Assembly (NCBI RefSeq): GCF_014651815.1
Contig: NZ_BMXP01000001.1
Span: forward strand, 337,934-401,933
DNA from: Alteromonas halophila
GTDB lineage: Bacteria > Pseudomonadota > Gammaproteobacteria > Enterobacterales > Alteromonadaceae
Length of the DNA: 64,000 nucleotides
Reading direction: 5' to 3'
Shown one piece after another: positions 8,870-17,795 of the stretch (within the stretch, counting starts at the first letter, position 1; each line of letters opens with the position of its first letter). The notes beneath the pieces were generated by a model. It ran no database searches. It was not told the DNA's origin and saw only the letters and a program-made list of their open reading frames with translations. A program made the position numbers and the translations under genes.

Positions 8870-10180
8870 ATGGCAACAAAACAATCCGTTACGACCCGCG
8901 AGGGTGACCGTATCGCCATCGTTGCAGGGTTACGAACGCCCTTTGCAAAAATGGCGACCTACTTTCATGGCGTGCCAGCAGTCGATTTGGGCAAAATGGT
9001 CGTTAATGAACTTCTGGTGAGACATGGCGTGGATCCGACATGGGTAGACCAGGTGGTATATGGTCAGGTCGTGCAAATGCCGGAAGCGCCAAATATTGCG
9101 CGGGAAATTGTACTGGGCACCGGGATGAGTGTGCATACCGACGCGTACAGTGTGTCACGCGCCTGTGCTACCAGCTTCCAGTCTACCGTCAACATTGCGG
9201 AAAGTATGATGGCAGGCACGATTCAGGCGGGCATTGCAGGCGGTGCAGATTCGACCTCAGTGTCTCCCATAGGCGTGTCTAAAAAACTGGCCCGCGCCCT
9301 GGTCGACTTGCAGAAAACCAAGACCATGGGGCAAAAATGGGCGGTGCTGAAAAAGCTGGGCCTTAAAGATTTACTGCCGGTGCCGCCGGCTGTCGCTGAA
9401 TATTCAACGGGCTTGTCGATGGGAGATACAGCCGAGCAGATGGCCAAAACTCACCAGATATCCCGTCAGGAACAGGATAAGCTCGCGCACCGGTCACACT
9501 CGCTGGCAGCCGAAAGCTGGGAAGCGGGTAAACTTAGCGATGAAGTTATGACAGCCTATGCGGAACCGTTCAAAGGCGCGCTTGAGCGTGATAACAATAT
9601 TCGCTACGACAGCCAGCTTGAAGGCTATGCAAAGCTGCGTCCGGCCTTTGACAAGAAACACGGTTCGGTCACGGCGGCCAACGCGACGCCACTGACCGAC
9701 GGGGCGTCAGCGGTGCTTATGATGACCGAGAAGCGTGCGAAGGAACTTGGCTACACGCCGCTAGGCTATATCAAAAGTTATGCCTTCAGCGCCATTGATG
9801 TGTGGGAAGACATGCTAATGGGCCCCTCGTATGCAACCCCCATTGCACTGGATCGTGCGGGCATGTCACTGAACGACCTGACCTTAATTGAGATGCATGA
9901 GGCGTTCGCAGCGCAGACGCTGGCCAATATTAAGATGTTTGCCAGTGACAAGTTCGCCAAGGAAAAACTGGGCCGCGATAAAGCGACCGGCGAAATTGAT
10001 ATGGATAAGTTTAACGTGATGGGCAGTTCCATTGCCTACGGGCATCCCTTTGCAGCAACAGGTACCCGTATGATCACGCAGATGCTGAATGAGTTACAGC
10101 GCCGTGGCGGCGGGTCTGGACTGCTGACCGCCTGTGCGGCCGGTGGGTTGGGTGCAGCGATGATTGTGGAGACGGAATAA
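8870..10180 (+). CDS. fadI: 3-ketoacyl-CoA thiolase, beta subunit of the FadIJ complex
   Basis: 436 residues from ATG 8870, the same length as E. coli FadI, with [23 protein letters not shown] at the N-terminus. An upstream extension in frame was rejected because it has no family similarity. Nucleophile Cys lies in [11 protein letters not shown], the base His in [11 protein letters not shown] and GHPFAATG, and the second active-site Cys in [13 protein letters not shown]. It catalyses thiolytic cleavage of 3-ketoacyl-CoA in fatty-acid beta-oxidation. The motif [20 protein letters not shown] is characteristic of FadI rather than FadA. It is followed after 1 bp by fadJ and preceded by a FadR-like site. 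Confidence 0.97.
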   Translation: MATKQSVTTREGDRIAIVAGLRTPFAKMATYFHGVPAVDLGKMVVNELLVRHGVDPTWVDQVVYGQVVQMPEAPNIAREIVLGTGMSVHTDAYSVSRACATSFQSTVNIAESMMAGTIQAGIAGGADSTSVSPIGVSKKLARALVDLQKTKTMGQKWAVLKKLGLKDLLPVPPAVAEYSTGLSMGDTAEQMAKTHQISRQEQDKLAHRSHSLAAESWEAGKLSDEVMTAYAEPFKGALERDNNIRYDSQLEGYAKLRPAFDKKHGSVTAANATPLTDGASAVLMMTEKRAKELGYTPLGYIKSYAFSAIDVWEDMLMGPSYATPIALDRAGMSLNDLTLIEMHEAFAAQTLANIKMFASDKFAKEKLGRDKATGEIDMDKFNVMGSSIAYGHPFAATGTRMITQMLNELQRRGGGSGLLTACAAGGLGAAMIVETE

Positions 10181-10181
10181 T

Positions 10182-12338
10182 ATGAGTCAGGAAACTACAC
10201 AAACAAATCAGACAAATACGTCAGGCGCTTTCACGCTTACTAAACAGGATAGCGGTATTGCTATTTTAAGTATGGATGTCCCCGGCGAGTCAATGAACAC
10301 CCTAAAACCGGCATTTGCGGATGAAATATCTGCCATGCTGGACGAAATTGACGCCGACAATTCGATTAAAGGCGTGGTGATTTGCAGCGGCAAGTCAAAT
10401 TCCTTTGTTGCCGGTGCAGATATTTCGATGCTGGCCGACTGCACGAGCGCAGAAGACGCGCAGGCCATCGCTAAAGGCGGGCAGGATATCTTCAACCGCA
10501 TAGAAAATATGCGTCCTACCTTTGTTGCAGCGATCCACGGCCCGGCGTTAGGCGGTGGCCTGGAACTGGCTCTGGCCTGTCATTATCGGGTGTGTACCGA
10601 TGCATCAGCAACCCAGGTGGGACTGCCTGAAGTTCAGCTTGGTCTGTTACCCGGTAGCGGTGGTACCCAGCGTTTACCTCGCCTGATCGGTGTTCAGCAG
10701 GCTATGAAGATGATGCTTACCGGTTCGCCTGCCCGCGCTAAACAGGCGAAAAAGTACGGTATTGTTGATGATATGGTGCCACACAGTGTGCTGATGAAAG
10801 TCGCACAGGAGTACGCAGGTAAGAAAAAACCTGAACGTGATGCGCCGCAGAAAGGGCTGATGAACAAGCTGCTGGAAACAACCGGTCCAGGCCGTAATAT
10901 GATGTTTAAAAAGGCCAGGGAGCAGACGCAGTCAAAAACCAAGGGCAACTATCCGGCGCCGGGCTACATCATTGATGTAATTGAAACCGGTATCAGTGAT
11001 GGCATGCAAGCGGGGCTGCGTGCAGAAGCCGAAGCATTTGGCAAGCTGGTAATGACGCCAGAGTCTTATCAGTTACGACAGATTTTCTTTGCCACTACAG
11101 AAATGAAAAAAGAGCGTGGTGTCGAAGGGGTTGAACCGCGTAAGGTGCAAAAAGCCGGTGTGCTTGGTGGTGGCCTGATGGGGGGCGGGATCTCCTACGT
11201 CACGGCCACAAAAGCCGGCGTGCCGGTGCGTATCAAAGACATTCAGGCAGACGGTATCGCCGGTGCCATGAAGTATAGCTATGACCTGTTAAACAAAAAG
11301 GTTAAGAAGCGCTTTATGCGCAAATCCGAGATGCAAAAGCAAATGTCGCTGTTAACGGGCACACTGGATTACAGTGGCTACGGTGATATTGATATTGTGG
11401 TAGAGGCAGTGTTTGAAGATCTGGATCTGAAACAGAAAATGGTCGCCGACATTGAGGAAAACTGCAAAAGCGAAACCATTTTTGCCTCGAACACCTCCTC
11501 CATTCCAATTACGCAGATAGCGGCGAAGGCCAAGCGGCCTGAAAATGTGATTGGCCTGCACTATTTTTCTCCGGTCGACAAAATGCCGCTGGCGGAAGTT
11601 ATTGCCCATGAAAAAACGTCGGATGAAGTGATTTCTACCACCGTCGACTTTGCCCGTAAGCAGGGTAAGACGCCAGTAGTAGTAAAAGACGGTGCCGGAT
11701 TTTACGTCAACCGTATTCTTGCGCCGTATATGAATGAGGCCGCGAATCTGATCCTGGCCGGCGAGCCAATTGAGCATATTGATAAGTCGCTGGTGAAATT
11801 TGGCTTTCCAGTAGGGCCGGTCAAGCTGCTTGATGAAGTCGGTATTGATGTCGGCACCAAAATCATCCCGTTTCTGGTGGAACAGTTTGGTGATCGCTTT
11901 ACGGCGCCCGAAGCCTTTGACAAGGTGCTTGCTGATGGTCGTAAAGGAAAGAAAAACAAGAAGGGCTTCTATCTGTACGACGATACTAAAAAGCCAGGTA
12001 AAGAGGTGGACGAGAGTATTTATAGTCTGCTGAGTCTCAGCCCTTCACGGAGTCGCAGTGAAAAAGATATCGCTGAACGTTGTGTACTGATGATGCTTAA
12101 TGAGGCGGCACGCTGTCTTGATGAAGGTGTTATACGCAGTGCCCGTGATGGTGATATTGGTGCGATATTCGGCATTGGCTTCCCGCCATTCCTTGGTGGT
12201 CCGTTCCACTACATGGACACCTTGGGACTTGAGCACGTAGTTGAGCGTCTGAATTATTATTCCGGCACTGTCGGAGATAAATTTGAACCGGCACAGATAC
12301 TCAAAGATATGGCTGAAAAGAAAGCAACATTTTATTGA
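10182..12338 (+). CDS. fadJ: Multifunctional fatty-acid oxidation protein, alpha subunit
   Basis: 718 residues from ATG 10182. An N-terminal enoyl-CoA hydratase/isomerase domain (GGGLELALACHYRV, LPEVQLGLLPGSGGTQRLPRL) is followed by a 3-hydroxyacyl-CoA dehydrogenase domain with NAD-binding GGGLMGGGISYVTATKAG (about 325-342) and GLHYFSPVDKMPLAEVIAH with the catalytic His. The C-terminal dehydrogenase half ends in GIGFPPFLGGPFHYMD. It forms the alpha subunit that channels hydration and dehydrogenation to FadI. The start chosen is one base after the fadI stop. A strong terminator follows. Confidence 0.97.
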   Translation: MSQETTQTNQTNTSGAFTLTKQDSGIAILSMDVPGESMNTLKPAFADEISAMLDEIDADNSIKGVVICSGKSNSFVAGADISMLADCTSAEDAQAIAKGGQDIFNRIENMRPTFVAAIHGPALGGGLELALACHYRVCTDASATQVGLPEVQLGLLPGSGGTQRLPRLIGVQQAMKMMLTGSPARAKQAKKYGIVDDMVPHSVLMKVAQEYAGKKKPERDAPQKGLMNKLLETTGPGRNMMFKKAREQTQSKTKGNYPAPGYIIDVIETGISDGMQAGLRAEAEAFGKLVMTPESYQLRQIFFATTEMKKERGVEGVEPRKVQKAGVLGGGLMGGGISYVTATKAGVPVRIKDIQADGIAGAMKYSYDLLNKKVKKRFMRKSEMQKQMSLLTGTLDYSGYGDIDIVVEAVFEDLDLKQKMVADIEENCKSETIFASNTSSIPITQIAAKAKRPENVIGLHYFSPVDKMPLAEVIAHEKTSDEVISTTVDFARKQGKTPVVVKDGAGFYVNRILAPYMNEAANLILAGEPIEHIDKSLVKFGFPVGPVKLLDEVGIDVGTKIIPFLVEQFGDRFTAPEAFDKVLADGRKGKKNKKGFYLYDDTKKPGKEVDESIYSLLSLSPSRSRSEKDIAERCVLMMLNEAARCLDEGVIRSARDGDIGAIFGIGFPPFLGGPFHYMDTLGLEHVVERLNYYSGTVGDKFEPAQILKDMAEKKATFY

Positions 12339-12355
12339 GTTGTAAAATAACTGTT

Positions 12356-12382
12356 AAAAACCGGGGCTTCCCCGGTTTTTTT
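12356..12382 (+). terminator. Rho-independent terminator of fadIJ
   Basis: AACCGGGG (12359-12366), loop CTT, CCCCGGTT, then a T-run. The hairpin lies 18 bp after the fadJ stop. Confidence 0.9.
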
Positions 12383-12516
12383 ATATCTAATGCTTAAAAG
12401 TGCTGGTTTATTGCGCAGAGACAAGTACAATCCGCGCACAATCCCGATCTGGCATACGTCAACATTTTGACGAAGATTCATTGGGTTAGTCCATTATTCT
12501 ATTGAGGTGAGTTGTC

Positions 12517-12714
12517 GTGTTGGTTTTTGCGTTAGTTGCCCTGTTAAGTAGCCTGTTTTATTACGTGGAAGCGTTCCGTTGGGGAATGAGCGCCAAACGC
12601 TGGGCTGTAGCAGGACTCATGCTGGGGCCAGTACTACTGCCACTTTTCTCTATTCAGCGCCACGTACAATGGCGTCGCGCCGTAGGTTTCAACAACCTCG
12701 TTATTCAGGCATAA
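12517..12714 (+). CDS. Small membrane-associated protein, unknown function
   Basis: 65 residues from GTG 12517, with a GAGG element 9 bp upstream. Two hydrophobic helices (LVFALVALLSSLFYYVEAF and AVAGLMLGPVLLPLF) are joined by a basic turn (RWGMSAKRW), and the tail is basic (QRHVQWRRAV). The profile suggests a two-helix inner-membrane hairpin. I do not recognise the family. It is flanked by the fadJ terminator and its own bidirectional terminator, so it is an independent unit. Confidence 0.65.
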   Translation: MLVFALVALLSSLFYYVEAFRWGMSAKRWAVAGLMLGPVLLPLFSIQRHVQWRRAVGFNNLVIQA

Positions 12715-12716
12715 AA

Positions 12717-12740
12717 AAAGAGAGCATACGCTCTCTTTTG
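12717..12740. terminator. Bidirectional terminator between convergent small genes
   Basis: AAAAGAGAGC - ATAC - GCTCTCTTTT is a perfect hairpin with an A-run on one side and a T-run on the other. It lies 3 bp after the 65-aa gene and 17 bp beyond the stop of the minus-strand 53-aa gene. Confidence 0.85.
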
Positions 12741-12756
12741 TATTGTGCATGTGTGT

Positions 12757-12918
12757 TTAGAAGCCGATGCCGATACCGTGTCCGGTCTTCGGACGATAGG
12801 TTTCTGGCTGGCTAACAGTCTCTTTTTGCTTCTCAGGTGCCTTTACACCGTCTTGTTTATCAGCTGCTACCGGCGTAGCGGTCGAAAGTACAAGTGCGAC
12901 TGCGTATTCTTTAATCAT
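12757..12918 (-). CDS. Small secreted protein, unknown function
   Basis: 53 residues from ATG 12918, preceded by AGAGGAAA at good Shine-Dalgarno spacing. An upstream in-frame ATG was not chosen for that reason. The N-terminus is a probable signal peptide (MIKEYAVALVLSTATPVAA), leaving a charged, Lys/Pro/Gln-rich mature peptide of about 34 residues ending in GHGIGIGF. No family is recognised. It has its own short upstream region and a terminator shared with the convergent 65-aa gene. Confidence 0.6.
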   Translation of the reverse strand: MIKEYAVALVLSTATPVAADKQDGVKAPEKQKETVSQPETYRPKTGHGIGIGF

Positions 12919-13064
12919 GATTTTTCCTCTGATTTTTATTTTTGAACAAACAAACAAAACCGACTAACAAGGAAGTGGCCGGTCACAGAGGATATTGCAG
13001 CTAGCGTGCCAGAATTAAAATTTTAATTAAAACAGTGGGTTAGGTGGGTGGCGTCAGAAAGCCG

Positions 13065-16000
13065 TCACAGGCTTTTCTGACCCATCAGATTGTGCAGCTT
13101 ATGATTTTCACCCAACAGCCGCTCAAAGCGCTCGGCCGTAATAGGGCGGGAATAAAGAAAGCCCTGCAACATTTCGCAGTCATAGCTGCGTAGTATGGTT
13201 AGCTGTTCTTCGTATTCCACGCCTTCCGCAACGACTTTAAGGCCCAGGTTATGCGCAATATTGATAATGGCGGCGGCCATGTGCCTGTCGACATTGCTGT
13301 GCGCAATGTCATCAATAAAGGCCTTGTCGATTTTAAGAGTGTTCAGAGGGAAGCGTTTTAAATACGCCAGCGATGAATAGCCGGTACCAAAATCGTCCAG
13401 CGCCAGATGAATACCACGCTCACGCAAACGCTGCATCATTTGCAGGCCAGCATCTGGGCTCTCCATCAGGGTACCTTCGGTGATCTCGCATTCCAGGTGC
13501 AGGGGAGACAGTCCCACTTCATTAAGCACCTTGAGAATACGCTCATCCAGATCAGGCAGCTCAAATTGCTTACCTGAGATGTTCACAGCAACACGACCGG
13601 TAAATAATCCGGCATTGACCCAGCGCTTGGTATCGGCGCAGGCTTTGCGTAATACCTGCTCACCTATTTCGATAATCTGTCCTGTCTGTTCTGCCAGCGG
13701 AATAAACTGACCGGGGCTGACCACGCCTTTGTGCGGATGTTCAAAGCGTACCAGCGCCTCCATACTGACCAGTTTGCCGGTGGTAATATCGACTTTTGGC
13801 TGATAGTACACGGTGAACAGATCGTCTTTAATTCCCTGGCGAATAAGGTTTTCAATCTGCAGCTGTCTGACGGCATTCTGATTCATTTCACCACTGAAGA
13901 ACTGATAGCTGTTGCCGCCATTATTTTTAGCGAAGTACATGGCCGTATCGGCGTTTTTCAGCATCTCCTGTGGGCTGGTTCCATCTTCCGGATAAAACGC
14001 AATGCCGACACTGGCACCTAACACAAACTCCTGCTTGTTTATCACAAACGGACGAGACAGGTTATCCAGTATGCTCTGTGCGTAATGCGTGATGGTATGG
14101 ATGTCGGAGTATTCTTCCATCAGCACGCTGAACTCATCGCCGCCCAGCCGGTAGCAGGTGGCATTATTGCCGGTAATGCGCTGCAGACGCTTGGCAATTT
14201 GCTTAATCAGAATATCACCGGTCTGATGGCCCAGTGAGTCATTAATTTTCTTGAAATTATCCATATCCAGACACATCAGTGTATGGGGAATAGATTTGCG
14301 CACCAGATTCTGGTGGCTGGCCTGGAAAAATGAGCGGTTCGGCAAATCTGTCAGCGGATCTGTATTGGCCAGCTTAAGCAGCTCTTTTTCGGTATTTTTG
14401 CGCGACGTAATATCGGAAAATACGCCGACGAAATGACTTATCTTACCGTCTTCATCATGTACGGCATCAATATTCAGCTCCATTTCATAGCGTTCACCAT
14501 TGACCCGCGCCGACTCGACTTCACCTGACCAGTTTCCTTTGGTCTTAAGGGTCTTCTTAATCTCCTGCGTGAACGCTTCCGGGTACTGATGGAAATACAG
14601 GTAACTGGCCAGCGACTGTTCACGGGTTTCGCCGGTGTAACGACAATAGGCATTATTCACCGAGATAAATTTAAACTGGGTGTTGGTAATAAACACACCC
14701 TCAGAAATGTTCTCAATTGAGCGTTTAAACAGGTTCAGCTGCTCTTCTGCTTCTTTCAGGTGATGAATGTTTTTGAGGGTACCGGTCATGCGAACCGGTT
14801 GCTGGTTGTGATCGCGTTGTACCACCTTGCCCCGGTCAAGCAGCCAAATCCATTGATTCTTGAAGGTTTTGGCCCGGTAGGCGAGTTCATAGAAATCGGT
14901 TTTCCCTTCAAGGTGTTCGCGCAGCGTTTCCTGAACCCGTACAATGTCATACGGGTGAATATTTGCTTCATAGGCGCCCGTGGTACGAATGCTGTCCTGC
15001 GGGAAGTCCATGGTTCCCCAGGTATTGGCCCGGTACACCTGACCGCGATACACATCCCAGTCCCACAGTTCGTCACCCGAGCTCCACAGGGTCAGCTTCA
15101 GTCGTTCTTCGGACTCCTTTATGGCCTGCTGATTGGTTTTACGCATTTGGTACTGACGAATGATATAGATAAGGACAATCGTCATCAGCAGGGCATAGAA
15201 ACCCAGTGCCACTGAGTGCAGCCACGGCGGGCGGCCAATATTGATGGCCAGCGTACGACTGTCTGACCATTGTTGCGCGGAGGCTTTGGCCTGCACTTCA
15301 AAGGTATAATGACCAAAAGTAATGTTGTTAAATTGCGCGGTGCGGCTGTTATCGGACAAGGTCCATCTGTCATCGTAACCGGCCAGACGGTAGCGGTAGC
15401 TGACGGCAGAGGGAAACAGCGCATTAATCAGCCCAAATGAAATACTGAAGCGTGATTCATCGTAGTCAATTTTGCGTACTGAATCATACGTAATATTTGA
15501 TGTGGTTTTGGTAGTCAGGGTTTGGTCGTCGTTATGATTCGTTAAGTCCGAAGTCAGCGCGTTCCTTTCGCCAAAAACCGTGAACTCAAACAAATCCGGT
15601 TTTCTGGTTTGCTCATCGCGCTGAGAAGCCACAATTTCAACTTCAGTTGATACCCTGTTAAAACCTTTACTGCCACCAAAAACCAGTTCGCCATTATCGA
15701 GACGAATAACCGCACTTTCGTTTAAGGCGTTAAACTCTAATTGTTCCGGAGAATAGGTTTCACTGATTTCAAGGCGGGAAAGATCGACACGATGAATCCC
15801 GGCATTATCGGCATACCAGACGAAATCACCTGCCCCTTCTGACAGGTAAATAAACCCATTGTTTTTTTCTCTGCGTTGTTTTTGCTCTACTTTGAGAGTG
15901 CGTTTATTAAGTCGCAAAACACCGTCAGACCGGGTAGTGAGCCAATAGTTCTTAGCAGTTTCGTAGACATTAACCGGAAGTGACTTGACACCATCCTGTT

Positions 16001-17624
16001 CGGTCAGCGACTTAACAATCGTTCGCTTTTGCGGACTATAAATGCTGATGCCGGTCTGTTGTTTAAGCCATAGCCGGTTATTTTCGTCTTTATAGAGTGG
16101 TATAAAAATACCTTCACCTTCTGGTAAAGGGTGACTCATTAAAAACTGATTACTATCTCCCGTCTGCGCATAATTTTTCAGCAGACTGGGACGAATAGAT
16201 TTAAGTCCGGAATCCGTCCACAACCAGATTTGCTGTCCGTCAAAATAGAGGTAATCAATGAATGTGCCCTTGAACAATGTTTTTTCATGGCTTATTTCAT
16301 TCTCTGAATGCGAAAAAATATGCAGGCCGTTAGATGATGCAACCCAGATTTTATCGTATTGGTCGATGACGATATCCCAATAGGTCTGTTCGCCGTCTTC
16401 GTGGGTCAGGGGAGGGAAGTAGGTTGTTGACCCCGATGATTTATCGTATTTTCCAAGTCCCTCTTTTTGCATGGCGAACCAGATATTACTACGTTGATCC
16501 TGAGCCAGTCCCCATACCGTCGCGCCGCTTTTAATCTCCTGAAACTCACGCTGATTAGTGTGTAATTTGACCGCATTAAGCCTGGGATGGTATCGAAAAA
16601 CGCCCTGGAAAGTGCCTATCCATACGCTGCCCGTTGAGTCTTCAACTATTCGCGGGATGAACTGCTGGGTCAGTCCGGTTAAATGAGAAAACTCAGAATT
16701 TACACTGGTAATGGAGCCAGATACCGATTCAGAAGATAACTCAATTTGGTCCGGAACGAAAAAAAGGCCCTGGTCTGTGCCTAACCAGACACTGTCTTCC
16801 CGTTGTTCGATGGTGCGTACTTTTGGCGTCGAGACGCTGCCTAACAACCGGTTATCAATCGTCAAAGGCGCGGTGTCATCAACCGAAAAAATGTGCAGCC
16901 CGGTGTCGGTTCCAAGCCAGTATTTACCGTTAATGACTTTTATATCAAATAATGAAGCGGCGTTAAGCTGGAAAGACCAGGGGTTGACCTCTGCAAGCGG
17001 GTAAAGAATATCTTCGTTCTTACTGTAGATGTGACCACCCTGTTTGGCCGTTCCTACCCATATCCGGTTCTTCTCTGCCATTAATGTCTGTGTGTGTGAA
17101 GGGATGCGGGTCTCAGTAAATAAAGTCAGTTCACCCGTATCAATGTTGACCGTGTAGAGGTAGCTGTTATCTGCCAGCAGCAGGTTACCGTCATACGTAC
17201 TGGTGACTACCTGAATAAAGTTTGATCGCAGCGCTGAGTTAGCCTTGTGATAGACTTTGAAGTTGTCTGTTTCAGGCTGATATCTGGCCAGGCCTTCAAA
17301 GGTGCCTGCCCACAGATTTCCTTTACTGTCGACATGTAGCGAGCGCACTAAGCCGCTGGGTAGAGAGTTTTGATCGACATCAGACGGATAGTATTGCTTG
17401 ATGCTGTAGCCGGAATAGCGGTTCAGGCCATTCATGGTTGCGAACCACAGGTAGCCTTTATTATCTTCAGCAATATCCAGGATGGTGTTATCGGACAACC
17501 CATCCTTCAGATTCAGTTCCTGGAATTGTATATCGTTGAGATCGACAGCCATGGCATTGGCGGTAAAAAGTCCAAATACCAAAAACCACATGATCCATGC
17601 TGTTTTTATCGGGGTTGCGCGCAC
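13065..17624 (-). CDS. Beta-propeller sensor with PAS, GGDEF and EAL domains
   Basis: 1519 residues from GTG 17624 (AAAGG eight bases upstream). A signal/anchor (to about residue 26) is followed by a large periplasmic region of two-component-regulator propeller repeats (DNKGYLWFATMNGLNRYSG, DSKGNLWAGTFEGLARY and others, about 40-690). A Y_Y_Y-type domain (YRYRLAGYDDRWTLSDN) and a transmembrane helix (about 803-825) come next, then two PAS domains (about 840-1085), GGDEF (RLGGDEFSVL, about 1160) and EAL (MEALVRFEHP about 1287; DDFGTGYSSLAYLKRFP). Both catalytic motifs look intact, so it may make and degrade c-di-GMP in response to a periplasmic ligand. Propeller sensors of this kind often accompany polysaccharide use, but no such genes are adjacent. 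Confidence 0.93.
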   Translation of the reverse strand: MRATPIKTAWIMWFLVFGLFTANAMAVDLNDIQFQELNLKDGLSDNTILDIAEDNKGYLWFATMNGLNRYSGYSIKQYYPSDVDQNSLPSGLVRSLHVDSKGNLWAGTFEGLARYQPETDNFKVYHKANSALRSNFIQVVTSTYDGNLLLADNSYLYTVNIDTGELTLFTETRIPSHTQTLMAEKNRIWVGTAKQGGHIYSKNEDILYPLAEVNPWSFQLNAASLFDIKVINGKYWLGTDTGLHIFSVDDTAPLTIDNRLLGSVSTPKVRTIEQREDSVWLGTDQGLFFVPDQIELSSESVSGSITSVNSEFSHLTGLTQQFIPRIVEDSTGSVWIGTFQGVFRYHPRLNAVKLHTNQREFQEIKSGATVWGLAQDQRSNIWFAMQKEGLGKYDKSSGSTTYFPPLTHEDGEQTYWDIVIDQYDKIWVASSNGLHIFSHSENEISHEKTLFKGTFIDYLYFDGQQIWLWTDSGLKSIRPSLLKNYAQTGDSNQFLMSHPLPEGEGIFIPLYKDENNRLWLKQQTGISIYSPQKRTIVKSLTEQDGVKSLPVNVYETAKNYWLTTRSDGVLRLNKRTLKVEQKQRREKNNGFIYLSEGAGDFVWYADNAGIHRVDLSRLEISETYSPEQLEFNALNESAVIRLDNGELVFGGSKGFNRVSTEVEIVASQRDEQTRKPDLFEFTVFGERNALTSDLTNHNDDQTLTTKTTSNITYDSVRKIDYDESRFSISFGLINALFPSAVSYRYRLAGYDDRWTLSDNSRTAQFNNITFGHYTFEVQAKASAQQWSDSRTLAINIGRPPWLHSVALGFYALLMTIVLIYIIRQYQMRKTNQQAIKESEERLKLTLWSSGDELWDWDVYRGQVYRANTWGTMDFPQDSIRTTGAYEANIHPYDIVRVQETLREHLEGKTDFYELAYRAKTFKNQWIWLLDRGKVVQRDHNQQPVRMTGTLKNIHHLKEAEEQLNLFKRSIENISEGVFITNTQFKFISVNNAYCRYTGETREQSLASYLYFHQYPEAFTQEIKKTLKTKGNWSGEVESARVNGERYEMELNIDAVHDEDGKISHFVGVFSDITSRKNTEKELLKLANTDPLTDLPNRSFFQASHQNLVRKSIPHTLMCLDMDNFKKINDSLGHQTGDILIKQIAKRLQRITGNNATCYRLGGDEFSVLMEEYSDIHTITHYAQSILDNLSRPFVINKQEFVLGASVGIAFYPEDGTSPQEMLKNADTAMYFAKNNGGNSYQFFSGEMNQNAVRQLQIENLIRQGIKDDLFTVYYQPKVDITTGKLVSMEALVRFEHPHKGVVSPGQFIPLAEQTGQIIEIGEQVLRKACADTKRWVNAGLFTGRVAVNISGKQFELPDLDERILKVLNEVGLSPLHLECEITEGTLMESPDAGLQMMQRLRERGIHLALDDFGTGYSSLAYLKRFPLNTLKIDKAFIDDIAHSNVDRHMAAAIINIAHNLGLKVVAEGVEYEEQLTILRSYDCEMLQGFLYSRPITAERFERLLGENHKLHNLMGQKSL

Positions 17625-17795
17625 CTAATACACCTTTGGCGTGTCAGCCTTATCATTATAGTTACTGTAATATTTTGGGGCGTTGTCCTTTACTCCCAGT
17701 AGCCCAATATGCCGAAATACCCGATTACCTACAAGGAATTTTTGGTGCGGCAGCGCTTTACAGCAACGAATTACGCCGGGTTGGTCAGATAACAC